A stretch of 64,000 nucleotides of DNA from Planctomycetota bacterium (GTDB lineage Bacteria > Planctomycetota > Planctomycetia > Planctomycetales > Planctomycetaceae): NCBI GenBank assembly GCA_003670925.1, contig QWQG01000126.1, forward strand, positions 1 to 64,000, in the 5' to 3' direction. The notes under the pieces were generated by a model, which was not told the DNA's origin, did no database searches, and saw nothing but the letters and a program-made list of their open reading frames with translations. Positions 29,668 through 39,781 of this stretch are shown piece after piece. Within the stretch, counting starts at the first letter, position 1. Each line of letters begins with the position of its first letter. The translations under genes and the position numbers were made by a program.

Positions 29668-30855
29668 ATGGCGAAGAAATCAATAGCGGATGTGGATGTA
29701 GCAGGCAAATCGGTCCTGATGCGCGTCGATTTTAACGTGCCGTTGGATGATCACTGCAATGTGACAGACGATCGCCGTGTGCGGATGGCGATACCCTCAA
29801 TTAAGTCGGTGCTCGACCGAGGCGGAAGAGTGATTCTTTGTAGTCATCTGGGACGACCTGAACCTGGTCAGGACAATTGTAAGGAAAGCCTAAAACCGGC
29901 TGCTGCTGTCCTGAGCACGCTGCTCGGACAACCCGTGGCATTTGCGACCGACGCGGTCGATGCCGATGCCTCAGCCAAAGTAGCAGCATTGAAGGACGGC
30001 GATGTACTGGTTCTCGAAAACCTGCGCTTCTACAAGGGCGAAAAGAAGGGTGACGCAGCGTTCGCCGCGAAACTCGCCGGATTCGCGGATATCTACTGTA
30101 ATGATGCATTCGGAACGTGCCACCGCACCGATGCGTCGATGGTGGCTGTGCCTCAGGCAATGGTCGGAAAACCGCGAGTCGTGGGATTTCTGGTGCAGAA
30201 GGAAATTCAATATTTGTCCGATGCGATCGCGAGTCCACAACGACCTTTTATCGCGATTCTAGGCGGAGCCAAAGTCTCTGACAAAATCAACGTCATTAAA
30301 AACCTGTTGCACATCTGTGACAAAGTGTTGATTGGCGGGGCGATGGCCTACACGTTTTCGCTGGCAAAGGGTGGCAAGGTCGGTAAAAGTCGTGTGGAAC
30401 TGGATAAGGTCGAACTCGCAAAGGAACTTCTTCAGGTTGGTGGAAGCAAGTTGGTCCTGCCAGTGGATACGCATTGCGGCGACGCCTTCAACGGTGACTG
30501 TAACAAAGTGGTCGTGCATGCCGGCGAAATTCCTGATACGTATGAAGGCTTCGACATTGGCCCAGCCACAGCAAAGCAGTATGCTCAGGAATTAAAGACC
30601 GCACAGACGGTCGTCTGGAACGGCCCCATGGGCGTGTTTGAAATGCCCCCATTTGATGCCGGCACACGCATCGTGGCAGAAGCCATCGCCAACAGTTCGG
30701 CTACCAGTATCATCGGCGGCGGCGACAGTGCGGCCGCGATTCAGCAACTGGGCTTTGCTGACAAGGTATCACATGTCAGTACTGGGGGCGGAGCCAGTCT
30801 CGCGATGCTGGAAGGCGAAAAATTCGCCGCCGTAGAATTGCTCGACGAAGCTTAG
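29668..30855 (+). CDS. pgk: Phosphoglycerate kinase
   Basis: '[33 protein letters not shown]', '[13 protein letters not shown]', '[15 protein letters not shown]', '[16 protein letters not shown]'. Confidence 0.97.
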   Translation: MAKKSIADVDVAGKSVLMRVDFNVPLDDHCNVTDDRRVRMAIPSIKSVLDRGGRVILCSHLGRPEPGQDNCKESLKPAAAVLSTLLGQPVAFATDAVDADASAKVAALKDGDVLVLENLRFYKGEKKGDAAFAAKLAGFADIYCNDAFGTCHRTDASMVAVPQAMVGKPRVVGFLVQKEIQYLSDAIASPQRPFIAILGGAKVSDKINVIKNLLHICDKVLIGGAMAYTFSLAKGGKVGKSRVELDKVELAKELLQVGGSKLVLPVDTHCGDAFNGDCNKVVVHAGEIPDTYEGFDIGPATAKQYAQELKTAQTVVWNGPMGVFEMPPFDAGTRIVAEAIANSSATSIIGGGDSAAAIQQLGFADKVSHVSTGGGASLAMLEGEKFAAVELLDEA

Positions 30856-30883
30856 GGGGCCGGCCGAATACCGAGGTTCAGGG

Positions 30884-30952
30884 GAGCGGCAAGGCATGAG
30901 CCCAATGTTTTCAGGTATTTCTGCGACTCCGGCGGCTAGCGCCTTGCCGCTC
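30884..30952. terminator. Large inverted repeat between convergent genes (possible bidirectional terminator or REP-like element)
   Basis: GAGCGGCAAGGC (30884-30895) and GCCTTGCCGCTC (30941-30952), perfect 12-bp arms, 45-nt loop; no T-run. Confidence 0.5.
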
Positions 30953-30996
30953 ACGATCTTGAAGGATGGGGAGAAACTTCTCCCGGTTACCCGACG

Positions 30997-32085
30997 CTAT
31001 TCGTTCGACAGAACCTCTTCCGGATCTATCTGAGGGGGTTCAGTCTTGTCCCATTTCGCCGCACGGGCCTCTTCATCTGGCGTCATGAAAGGTCGGACCA
31101 CACGCAGGCCAACCCCTAGGGCGTCGGTAAAGTACCAGATGCTCTGCGGCAGCTGTGGATCCTGCTGCTTCCATTCTTCGCTCGATCCTTCACGGACTGC
31201 ACTGCGCAGCATCTGCGCCGGATCATCCCAGCCTCCACCACGCACGACGCGGGGGTATTCCGTGAGCGGAATGACGAGCGGATCGGCTGAGACCTGACCG
31301 GCCCGCAGCGAATAAACTTCGGGAACATATTGATCCAACACCCACTCCGCAACATTGCCGTGCATGTCGTGCAGACCCCAAGGATTTGGTTTCTTCTTTC
31401 CGACAGGCTGATAGTTCCCGTTGCTGTTGTCTTCGAACCAAGCATACTCATCGATTGCCGTCGCGTCGTCACCAAAGGAGTAGGCCGTCGTTGTGCCGGC
31501 CCGACAGGCATATTCCCATTCCGCCTCTGTCGGCAAGCGGTAATAACGTCCTGACTTAGCGCTCAGCCATGCACAGTACATTCGCGCAGAATGCTGCGTC
31601 ATGCAGATCGCCGGGTGATTTTCACGGCCCATCCCGAAGCTCATGTCTGTGTAAGGTGGCGTGGGACGAGTCACCGCATCGGCGACCTTGTCGCGTGGAG
31701 TCGACGGCTTGCCGTAGGCCGCTCGACGCAACGCATCGACACGATCACTCCAGACTTCGTACTGGTTCCATGTGATCTCACACTTGCTCATCCAGAACGG
31801 CGAAACTGCAACCTCATGCTGTGGGCCTTCATCAGCCTGCCGATCTACTTCGGCCTCAGGGCTACCCATGACGAGTTTTCCACCCGCAATCGGCAGCATC
31901 TCTATTTTGAAAGCCGTGTGTGCCAACGGTTCGGTATACGCCTTCATCTCGGCAGGCGATTCGGCAATCGCGTCCGGCACTTTCACCGGCTGCGGCTCGT
32001 CCGCCGCATTTATTGACAGGTCCAGCGACGCGGCAAAAATCAATGTGCAGCACAAACGGAACCAGACGGACGACTGCGACCTCAT
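30997..32085 (-). CDS. Formylglycine-generating enzyme (SUMF1/FGE-sulfatase) family protein
   Basis: '[40 protein letters not shown]', '[16 protein letters not shown]', '[10 protein letters not shown]', '[10 protein letters not shown]'. Confidence 0.93.
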   Translation of the reverse strand: MRSQSSVWFRLCCTLIFAASLDLSINAADEPQPVKVPDAIAESPAEMKAYTEPLAHTAFKIEMLPIAGGKLVMGSPEAEVDRQADEGPQHEVAVSPFWMSKCEITWNQYEVWSDRVDALRRAAYGKPSTPRDKVADAVTRPTPPYTDMSFGMGRENHPAICMTQHSARMYCAWLSAKSGRYYRLPTEAEWEYACRAGTTTAYSFGDDATAIDEYAWFEDNSNGNYQPVGKKKPNPWGLHDMHGNVAEWVLDQYVPEVYSLRAGQVSADPLVIPLTEYPRVVRGGGWDDPAQMLRSAVREGSSEEWKQQDPQLPQSIWYFTDALGVGLRVVRPFMTPDEEARAAKWDKTEPPQIDPEEVLSNE

Positions 32086-32697
32086 GATCCACGAGCCTTA
32101 TCTTCGGAAGGAATGGACAGCAAGGACGGAAATGTCTCTGCCGGAAACAACGCCAGAATTCACCAGCATCGTAAGTCCAATGACTACGCATGCCCAATTC
32201 TATGCTACTCAGGCCGAACGTGTCTGTCCCGTCCGAACTGACCGGCAACGCAGAAATCCTTCGCTTTGAGCGAACGAACACGCTTAACCCCTTTTCACGA
32301 TCCTCCAGGCTGCTGCAAACAACGTGGGACTGCCAGTCCCCATTCCGTGCTTGTGCGGTGTACGAAAGTTCGCTGCTATTCCAGCACGGCCATTAAAGGC
32401 AGGAGGACGCGCAACCGATACGACAGGCACAACAGGACTTCAGGTTGAGGATTTGGGGTGAAAGCTGGTAGGCCGCTGACTTTGTAACGCCTGTAGCGGA
32501 TTGGCGACGCAGATTGATTTTGGAGACATATGGTTGTCTTAAGCAGCGTCTTTTAAGCGGAATCTGGGTCAGACCAAGATCCTCACTCAAAGCGAAACGG
32601 TCTCACTTCAGCGGCAGTATTCCTTGGGAGTGAAGAGACGCTGCCGAAAACTCGCCCCGCGTATTTTGGGATCCCCAGCAGTGGCAGGAGGTGTATT

Positions 32698-33297
32698 ATG
32701 CAGCAGCGTACCGTTCGAGATCTGATGAGAATCCGGCACGGCCTTGTCGTGACGGAAACGTCAACCCTGAGAGAAGTGGCCGAGCGGCTGATCATTAGCG
32801 ATTGTGATCTGATGGTCGTCACTGATCAATGCGGCAAGCTTGCCGGCATCGTTTGCGAAAGCAGCATCGTGCGCGCCCTCCTTGGCAAGCCGGCCACGGA
32901 CGCCACCATTCAATCCATCGTCGTGCGCTATGCGGAATCTGTTCGTCTCGATGCGAAATTGGCAACCGTTCTGCCTTTGTTTCGGTCTTGTGCCAACACG
33001 GCGATTCCGGTCGTGGATCCGGATGGTTTTGTCTGCGGACTGCTGATGCGATGTGATGTCATCCGGTGTCTGCTGAATCGCGAGACTGAATCGCCAGAAA
33101 CAGCCACGGAGCCCACTTCGTTGACTAGAGCCACCCCCACATTCACCAGTTCTGCCACGGCATTCAGCCTGCCAAAGAAACGCACTGTCCATTCGCGTGA
33201 AGGCGGCTCGGAAGTCGAAACCAATCAGCCTCGTCCGCACTTCCTGCGCGCCGATGAAGCGCGCCGCGTCTTGTGGACGGCTGAGGACAGACTGTAG
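32698..33297 (+). CDS. CBS-domain protein
   Basis: Two CBS-like units: 'TVRDLMRIRHGLVVTETSTLREVAERLIISDCDLMVVTDQCGKLAGIV' and 'SVRLDAKLATVLPLFRSCANTAIPVVDPDGFVCGLLMRCDVI'. Confidence 0.83.
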   Translation: MQQRTVRDLMRIRHGLVVTETSTLREVAERLIISDCDLMVVTDQCGKLAGIVCESSIVRALLGKPATDATIQSIVVRYAESVRLDAKLATVLPLFRSCANTAIPVVDPDGFVCGLLMRCDVIRCLLNRETESPETATEPTSLTRATPTFTSSATAFSLPKKRTVHSREGGSEVETNQPRPHFLRADEARRVLWTAEDRL

Positions 33298-33411
33298 AAT
33301 GCAATTCCGCAGCCTCAAGGACGCATCGTGACGCTTGCTTTTCCAACTCTCTCATCTTCTCTAGAGCAAATGTCGTAGCCTCAAAACGACATCTTCACTC
33401 TCATTTCGCCG

Positions 33412-34458
33412 CTATTGCAACTCGACACCCAGTTCCAGCATAAAGAACTTCATGTCTTCCCACACTTCCTTTTTCGCTGAAGGATTGCGGAGCAGATACG
33501 ACGGGTGATACGTGCACATCACCTTCGCGTGGTTGTGGGTGAAGAACTGCCGACGGAGCTTGCCCAACGGACGCGGATCATTCAACAGATTTTGAGCAGC
33601 GACGGCACCCCAGCAGATAATATATTCCGGCTCCACGATCCTAATTTGTGCATCCAGAAACTCGCGGCAGTTGGTAGCTTCCTGCGGCAACGGATTTCGA
33701 TTGCCAGGTGGGCGACAGCGGAGCACATTGCAGATATAAATGTCTTCGCGACGCAGTTTGCAGGCCGTGACAATCTTGTTCAGCAACTGACCAGCTTCAC
33801 CGACAAATGGCTCGCCCTGCGCGTCCTCATCCGCCCCCGGGGCTTCCCCGATAAACATGATGCGGGCATTCGGATCGCCGACTCCGAACACGGTTTGCTT
33901 TCGAGTCGCTGCCAGTTCACTGCAGCGACGACACTTTGCCACGATCGCCGCTAGCGAACAAAGAGCGTCGTGCTTTTGTGGCGAATCAGTCAACTCGCGA
34001 CGCAGCAGGTCGCGGACCTCCGTCAGTGCTTCCGGACGATCAGCATCCGTGACCTTGAGTTCTTCCATCGACCGCAAGCCGCCGGTTGGACGACGCATTT
34101 CAGGAACATCCGCCGCTGGCTTCGGAGACTTCCGTCCCGGTTTGGTGACATCCGTTGCCTTAACTCCGTTTGCGGTGGTGTTTGTCGGGCCACTGCGGGC
34201 CGCAGATGTGGCTTTCGGTACAGGTTTCGCGGCCTTTGGAAACTCCACACGCGGCACATGCGTCACCCCGACACTGGAAAGGTGCTGGAGTAACTGAGCC
34301 ATCGCGCGTTTGGTGTTCACTGGATCATGCCCAAAAAGACAATCAACAATCAGACGTGCGGTATTGTCGCAGATTTCAGACTGACTCTCAAACTGCTGCC
34401 ACATGCGTTCGCAGAGCCGGGCGAAGGACGATCCGCCGCGTCGACCTATGCTGATCAA
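33412..34458 (-). CDS. Family 4 uracil-DNA glycosylase with long N-terminal extension
   Basis: '[54 protein letters not shown]', '[21 protein letters not shown]', '[23 protein letters not shown]'. Start may be an internal ATG at 34404. Confidence 0.93.
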   Translation of the reverse strand: MISIGRRGGSSFARLCERMWQQFESQSEICDNTARLIVDCLFGHDPVNTKRAMAQLLQHLSSVGVTHVPRVEFPKAAKPVPKATSAARSGPTNTTANGVKATDVTKPGRKSPKPAADVPEMRRPTGGLRSMEELKVTDADRPEALTEVRDLLRRELTDSPQKHDALCSLAAIVAKCRRCSELAATRKQTVFGVGDPNARIMFIGEAPGADEDAQGEPFVGEAGQLLNKIVTACKLRREDIYICNVLRCRPPGNRNPLPQEATNCREFLDAQIRIVEPEYIICWGAVAAQNLLNDPRPLGKLRRQFFTHNHAKVMCTYHPSYLLRNPSAKKEVWEDMKFFMLELGVELQ

Positions 34459-35871
34459 CTACACTAGCACATCATGCACGACATTTCCAAAGACGTCTGT
34501 CAGGCGAAAATTGCGGCCCGCATGGCGGAATGTCAGACGCTCATGATCCAAGCCCAGAGCGTACAAAATCGTCGCGTGAAGGTCGTGCATATGGACCGGA
34601 TTCTCTGCCGGAGCATAACCGAAGTCGTCGGTTGAGCCGTACGTCAACCCGCCGCGCACACCTCCGCCCGCCATCCACATCGTGAACGCTTTCGGATGGT
34701 GATTGCGGCCGTCGCCGTTTTCGACCATCGGCGTTCTTCCGAACTCAGCACCCCACACGACCAGCGTGTCCTCCAGTAATCCGCGTCGTGCCAAGTCTTC
34801 GATCAGACCCGCAATGGGACGATCCACTTTCGCCGATTCCTTAACGTGCCCGGGCTGTACCTTCTGATGATGATCCCATGTGTAGTCCGTCGAAACTTGG
34901 ATATACCGCACGCCGTTTTCGGCAAATTTGCGAGCCAGCAGGCACTGCCGTCCAAAATTGTCGGTCGGTTCTGAATCGATGCCATACAGCTCGAGTGTCT
35001 CTTTGGATTCGTCGCTCAGACTCATAATCTGTGGCATCGTCGACTGCATGCGAAACGCCAGTTCGTAATTGGCAATCAATCCTTCAATGTTCTGGTCAAC
35101 TGTTGTGTCTCGGAGGTGCCGACGGTTGATGGACTGAATCAGGTCCAGTTGTGAACGCTGTAAGCCTTTGTCCAGTCGTTGATTGGCCAGATTCGAAACG
35201 ACGGCCTTCGCAAGTGGAATCTCAGCTGAACCAATCGCCGTCCCCTGATGCATGGCCGGCAGAAACGCGCTCCCATAATTTTGCACGCCTCCGTGGCCTC
35301 GTGGCGGTGAGATGGTAATGAACGCTGGCAGGTTGTCACTCTCGCATCCCAGTCCGTAGCTCACCCATGCCCCGACGCTGGGCCGCACAAGATTTGCTTG
35401 GCCCGTGTGCAGCCGCAGCAACGCTTCGCCGTGGGCGCTGCCTTCCGTATGCATGGATCGAATCACGCACATGCGGTCCGCCTGCCGCGACAAATGCGGA
35501 AACAACTCACTGATCCAGACTCCGCTGTCGCCATGCTGCGCGAACTTGAATGGTGATCCCAGTGCCGTGCCAACGGAATCAGCATCGCTGCCGACGGATT
35601 TGCCGGATAATGGCTGTCCGGAGATAGCGCTAAGCTGCGGCTTAGGATCGAATATATCAACGTGGCTCGGCCCGCCCCACATAAACAAAAAGATCACCCG
35701 CTTCGCCCGCGCAGCCACATGCGGCAACGGCGGAAGCGCTGGACTCAGTTTCTGATCCGCCACCGCTTGCTGCCCGGCCAACGCAGCAAGCGCCAGAGAA
35801 CCGAAACCCGCAGCGCTGTTCTGCAGCATGGCGCGGCGAGTTGTCGTCGGAAGGAATTGATGGCACCTCAT
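34459..35871 (-). CDS. DUF1501 domain-containing protein
   Basis: Tat-like N-terminus; 'RVIFLFMWGGPSHVDIFDPKPQ', 'VVWGAEFGRTPMVENGDGRNHHPKAFTMWMAGGGVRGGLTYGSTD'. Confidence 0.93.
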   Translation of the reverse strand: MRCHQFLPTTTRRAMLQNSAAGFGSLALAALAGQQAVADQKLSPALPPLPHVAARAKRVIFLFMWGGPSHVDIFDPKPQLSAISGQPLSGKSVGSDADSVGTALGSPFKFAQHGDSGVWISELFPHLSRQADRMCVIRSMHTEGSAHGEALLRLHTGQANLVRPSVGAWVSYGLGCESDNLPAFITISPPRGHGGVQNYGSAFLPAMHQGTAIGSAEIPLAKAVVSNLANQRLDKGLQRSQLDLIQSINRRHLRDTTVDQNIEGLIANYELAFRMQSTMPQIMSLSDESKETLELYGIDSEPTDNFGRQCLLARKFAENGVRYIQVSTDYTWDHHQKVQPGHVKESAKVDRPIAGLIEDLARRGLLEDTLVVWGAEFGRTPMVENGDGRNHHPKAFTMWMAGGGVRGGLTYGSTDDFGYAPAENPVHMHDLHATILYALGLDHERLTFRHAGRNFRLTDVFGNVVHDVLV

Positions 35872-35874
35872 CGT

Positions 35875-38412
35875 TTACTCCAGTACCAGAAAACGACTCG
35901 ACGCAAACAGCGCCTGGCAAACCATCGCCCACGCTCTAACTTCGGCGTTCGTGTCGCTATCTTCCTCGAAGCGTTTCTGTGTTTCAGCAACGAACGCCAG
36001 CAGTTCCAAGCGCTCATCATCTGTCGGACATGCCGTGAGCACCAGACCGAACAGCTGGTCCAGTCTCGCTTCCGGTTCCGATCCTGATGTTGATTCCATT
36101 GCCAACAGGCGTCGCGCAGTGGCTTCGGCGGCGTCCATGACCGACACATCGTTCAGCATGAACAACCCCTGTGTGGCGACCATGGTTTGTGATCTCAGAC
36201 CGGTTGTCGCGTGCGGATCCGCAAAATCAAATACGCCGAAGAGTTCCGGTAGATCATTGCGAATCACGGGCAGGTAAACACTGCGGCAAGGAAAGTCTGT
36301 GCGCCGTCGGTTTGAGTTATCTCCCACGGCTGTGGCCTGATCCCCCAGATATGACACCGTAGAATCCATCGGCTTCACGTCAAGGATTCCTGCGGCCGAC
36401 AGCATCGCGTCGCGCAACGACTCGGGGTCGAGCCGTCGTCGGTGGGCTCGCCACAGCAGGCGGTTTTCCGGATCGATCGCGTGAGCAGCTTCGTGATGGT
36501 GACTGCGCATCCTGAACGTGCGACTCAATACGATCTTGCGGATCAGAGACTTCACCGACCAGCTCGAATCAATCAACTCGCGGGCCAGATGGTCCAGCAA
36601 TTCCGGATGACTCGGCATTTCACCCGTGCGGCCAAAATTATCGACCGTTCTGACAATGCCGCGACCGATCATGTGGTACCAGATCCGGTTGGCAAGGACT
36701 CGCGCGGCAAGTCGCCCCGCGCCGACATTGACATCCGTGAGCCAGTGAGCCAGCTCCAGCCGTCCGCTGTGTCCGCTAGGAATTTCGACGGCTGTATCAC
36801 TGACGACTCGCAGAAACCCGCGCGGGACTTTTTCGCCATGGCGATCAAACTGACCGGCAAGCCTGATCGTTTCGTCGGCAGGCGTCTCAGCATCGCCTAC
36901 GATCATGGCTCGCGGCGGAATTTCAGGCGGCTTGGCGATTGAAGCACCCAGAGCCGCGACGAAAGCTTTCTGCGCTTCGAGACGTTGTTCAGAATTCTTG
37001 GTGGAATCAGCCACGCCTTCGGCAACGGCATCAGCATGTTCGGCGGCAAATATCTCAAACGCCCCGGCATCAGCCTTCTCCAGGATTTCCAGCGCGGACT
37101 TCGCCTGTTTCTGCTGCTCCAGCAACTGCGGACGTTCGCGCCAGTATTTTTCGTAGGCGGCATCCAGTTGCTCACCGTCGGAACCAAGTCCCACAAGCTG
37201 TTCCATCAGCCGCTGCTCGCCAAGCATGTAACGCCGTTCCATCACCTGCGACGATGTTAAAATCCCGGCGAGCGCGTAATAGTCGGCCGTGGGAATCGGA
37301 TCAAACTTGTGATCATGGCAACGGGCGCATCCCAGAGTCTGGCCGAGAATCGCGCGACCAATCGTGTCGAGCTGTTCGTCGGCAACATCCATCCGCTGCT
37401 GGTTCGGATCGTTTCCGAGTAAGACTTTGGGACCAATCGCAAGAAAACCTGCCGCGATTCGTTGTCGATCTCGCTGCGCGACTGATTCATGTGGCAGCAG
37501 GTCCCCCGCGATCTGCTCCCGGAGGAATTGGTCGAAAGGCACATCAGCGTTCACCGCATCAATCACCCAGTTGCGGTATCGCCACGCTTCGCGGAACAGA
37601 AAGTTTTCGTCGAGACCGTTGGAATCGGCATAGCGTGCCAGATCCAGCCAGTGCCGTCCCCAACGCTGCCCAAACTGCGGCGAGTTCAGCAACTCATCAA
37701 CAATGCGTACGTAGGCTTCTTCGGAATCATCCAGCAAAAAGGCGGCGACTTGTTCCGGTGTCGGTGGTAATCCGATCAGTTGAAAATACACTCGGCGAAC
37801 CAGCGTGCGACGATCGGCATCCTCGGCAGGACTCAGGTTTGCTGCTTCAAGCTCGGCCAGCACGAAGGAGTCAATTGGCGATCGAGGCCAGTCGATGGCT
37901 TTGACAGCAGGACCATCCTGCGATGGCACTGCCAGCGGCCGAAACGCCCAGTGGTCCCGCCCGGCAATCGGATCGGAAGGATTTCCCCGCTGGATCTCTT
38001 CGGCCGACTCGTGGTCGCGCGGATCCGGCGCTCCCATGGCCACCCATCGCTCCAATACCGCGACAACGTCGTTCGGCAGAGCGTTGTCCGGCGGCATTTG
38101 CAGGTCCGGATCCGTGTATCTGACGGCAGAAATCAAAAGACTCGCATCGACATCGCCGGGAACAATCGCCGGACCTTTCCCGCCACCCACGGACCATCCC
38201 GCCATGCTATCCAACAGCAATCCGCCTTCACGTTTCTGGGAACGTGATGAATGACACTTGTAGCAATGCTCGACCAGAAGCGGTCGCACGTGTGTTTCAA
38301 AATACTTCTCACCCTCAACCGCGGGTGAATCTGCAGCAAGAAAGGTCGAGGTTGTGGCGAACACCCACACCAAAGCCGTCACGAAAATTTGTCGCCAGAT
38401 CAGTTTCATCAC
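35875..38412 (-). CDS. PSCyt1/DUF1549/DUF1553 domain-containing protein
   Basis: 'YFETHVRPLLVEHCYKCHSSRSQKREGGLLLDS', 'SFVLAELEAANLSPAEDADRRTLVRRVYFQLIGLPPTPEQVAAFL', 'RLAARVLANRIWYHMIGRGIVRTVDNFGRTGEMPSHPELLDHLA'. Confidence 0.95.
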   Translation of the reverse strand: MMKLIWRQIFVTALVWVFATTSTFLAADSPAVEGEKYFETHVRPLLVEHCYKCHSSRSQKREGGLLLDSMAGWSVGGGKGPAIVPGDVDASLLISAVRYTDPDLQMPPDNALPNDVVAVLERWVAMGAPDPRDHESAEEIQRGNPSDPIAGRDHWAFRPLAVPSQDGPAVKAIDWPRSPIDSFVLAELEAANLSPAEDADRRTLVRRVYFQLIGLPPTPEQVAAFLLDDSEEAYVRIVDELLNSPQFGQRWGRHWLDLARYADSNGLDENFLFREAWRYRNWVIDAVNADVPFDQFLREQIAGDLLPHESVAQRDRQRIAAGFLAIGPKVLLGNDPNQQRMDVADEQLDTIGRAILGQTLGCARCHDHKFDPIPTADYYALAGILTSSQVMERRYMLGEQRLMEQLVGLGSDGEQLDAAYEKYWRERPQLLEQQKQAKSALEILEKADAGAFEIFAAEHADAVAEGVADSTKNSEQRLEAQKAFVAALGASIAKPPEIPPRAMIVGDAETPADETIRLAGQFDRHGEKVPRGFLRVVSDTAVEIPSGHSGRLELAHWLTDVNVGAGRLAARVLANRIWYHMIGRGIVRTVDNFGRTGEMPSHPELLDHLARELIDSSWSVKSLIRKIVLSRTFRMRSHHHEAAHAIDPENRLLWRAHRRRLDPESLRDAMLSAAGILDVKPMDSTVSYLGDQATAVGDNSNRRRTDFPCRSVYLPVIRNDLPELFGVFDFADPHATTGLRSQTMVATQGLFMLNDVSVMDAAEATARRLLAMESTSGSEPEARLDQLFGLVLTACPTDDERLELLAFVAETQKRFEEDSDTNAEVRAWAMVCQALFASSRFLVLE

Positions 38413-38499
38413 GCCATTCTACCGCCTCCGCGTCGAAAGCCGCAAATGAAGTTGGAGTTGCTCAAGAACTCACTCTGCGGCAACGGCTTTCAGCCTTTG

Positions 38500-38802
38500 T
38501 CACGGCTCCAGCAGTGTAGCTCTGAGTTCAAGCTGGAAGTCTGAATTCATGCTCAGCAGTTTCCTGGCTTTGGCCTGAAGGATCGCCACGAATTTGTTTG
38601 CGCGGACGTAACCTTCATATTCGGCCTGCTCTTCTGCCGTGAGCTCACCTTCATTCGCACGTTCAGCGAGTTGCTCAATTCTCCGCTGTAAACCTGCATC
38701 GCCACGGTACTCCACAATCCCCCGTGCCTGGTCCACCGTAAAGAACTGCAGGATCGGATCGGTTCCGCGATTGAATGCTGTGGTGTCGATGGCCGTAGTC
38801 AT
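38500..38802 (-). CDS. Small conserved hypothetical protein
   Basis: ATG 38802 'MTTAIDTTAFNRGTDPILQFFTVDQARGIVEYRGDAGLQRRIEQLAERANEGELTAEEQAEYEGYVRANKFVAILQAKARKLL'; the upstream ORF extension looks non-coding. Confidence 0.7.
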   Translation of the reverse strand: MTTAIDTTAFNRGTDPILQFFTVDQARGIVEYRGDAGLQRRIEQLAERANEGELTAEEQAEYEGYVRANKFVAILQAKARKLLSMNSDFQLELRATLLEP

Positions 38803-39070
38803 GGTTGAATAATACCACAGGTTGAATGGGAGGGAAGAGTTATTTTGCTCACGGGAGACACGCCGCTTCCCGGTGGATGCTGGGTTTTCGCTGGCACAAG
38901 TTGCATGTTGATGATGTGGCGGAGGTTTCACGCATGGGTATTTGTTTTCGTCGCGCTGGCGATCTGCAGCGAATTCGGTCAGGCCGTTCAAGTGATTCCG
39001 AGAACATTTGAATGGAATGACATGACATTTTATCTGGGCGGGTTCTTCCTCCCTATGCTTGGATACAAAT

Positions 39071-39428
39071 ATGCGAAAACACGGGCTATCCACAATATCG
39101 CTATTGATGATGGTTGTCCTCGCTGTGGGAAGTGTTGATACCGGTACGAATGGCACATGCAAATGGCTTGGTACTGATGCGGAAAACGGTGTCTGCAAAA
39201 ACGGGTGACTTTGGTGGTACAATTCAAGGGGTTGTCGAAAATCGCCGAGATCGCAAACTCATCTATGCGGAAATCACGTTTAATCTCTACGACGAAAGCG
39301 GAGCACAAGTTGGTTCTGCAATGGCAAATATCAACGGTCTTGAGCCGAGAGGCAAATGGAAGTTTGAAGCAACATCATTTGGAACAGATTTCTCGACCTA
39401 CAAATTCAGCGAGCTGACGGGGTTCTGA
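39071..39428 (+). CDS. FxLYD-domain-like small secreted protein, possibly frameshifted
   Basis: ORF 39114-39428 'GGTIQGVVENRRDRKLIYAEITFNLYDESGAQVGSAMANINGLEPRGKWKFEA'; signal peptide-like MRKHGLSTISLLMMVVLAVGSV begins at 39071 in a different frame. Confidence 0.6.
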
Positions 39429-39651
39429 TGGGATGCGATCCGACCTATGGGAAATAAGCTTTAACACGCTTGTAGAAACAACGCAGTGGATGATTTGGGA
39501 GTACAGGTGGTTCCTGCATGCGCGGACCCATTTCGCCTGCCGCAAATATCCCTGCCCTGAATTTTCTTGCCTGACCTCTCTTCGCCTTCTCGCCGCAGTG
39601 CTGTCACCAAGGATACCCCTCATACGTTGCGAGGACTCTGTCGGCAATGGA

Positions 39652-39748
39652 TTGATGGGTGGCCGGGGGGGCGATGGAGGGCGCAAGCCCGAAACCCGGG
39701 GGCTTCCTTCGCTCGGCTCAGTCCAGCCCCGGCCACCCGATCCATCAA
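39652..39748. repeat. Long imperfect inverted repeat / REP-like hairpin
   Basis: Left arm TTGATGGGTGGCCGGGG (39652-39668) pairs with CCCCGGCCACCCGATCCATCAA (39727-39748) with a 5-nt bulge; GC-rich interior 'gggcgcaagcccgaaacccgggggctt'. Confidence 0.8.
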
Positions 39749-39781
39749 GGCACGACTGAAAGAGCACTGGTCGCATCCGCC

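Noticed and set aside
36939-37904. 321-aa plus-strand ORF
   Set aside because: Antisense to the PSCyt1/DUF1549 gene; Arg/Pro/Ser-rich low-information translation typical of a shadow ORF.
38845-39138. 97-aa plus-strand ORF before the FxLYD gene
   Set aside because: Contains hydrophobic stretches but no recognised family, and it overlaps the frameshift-suspect signal-peptide region.
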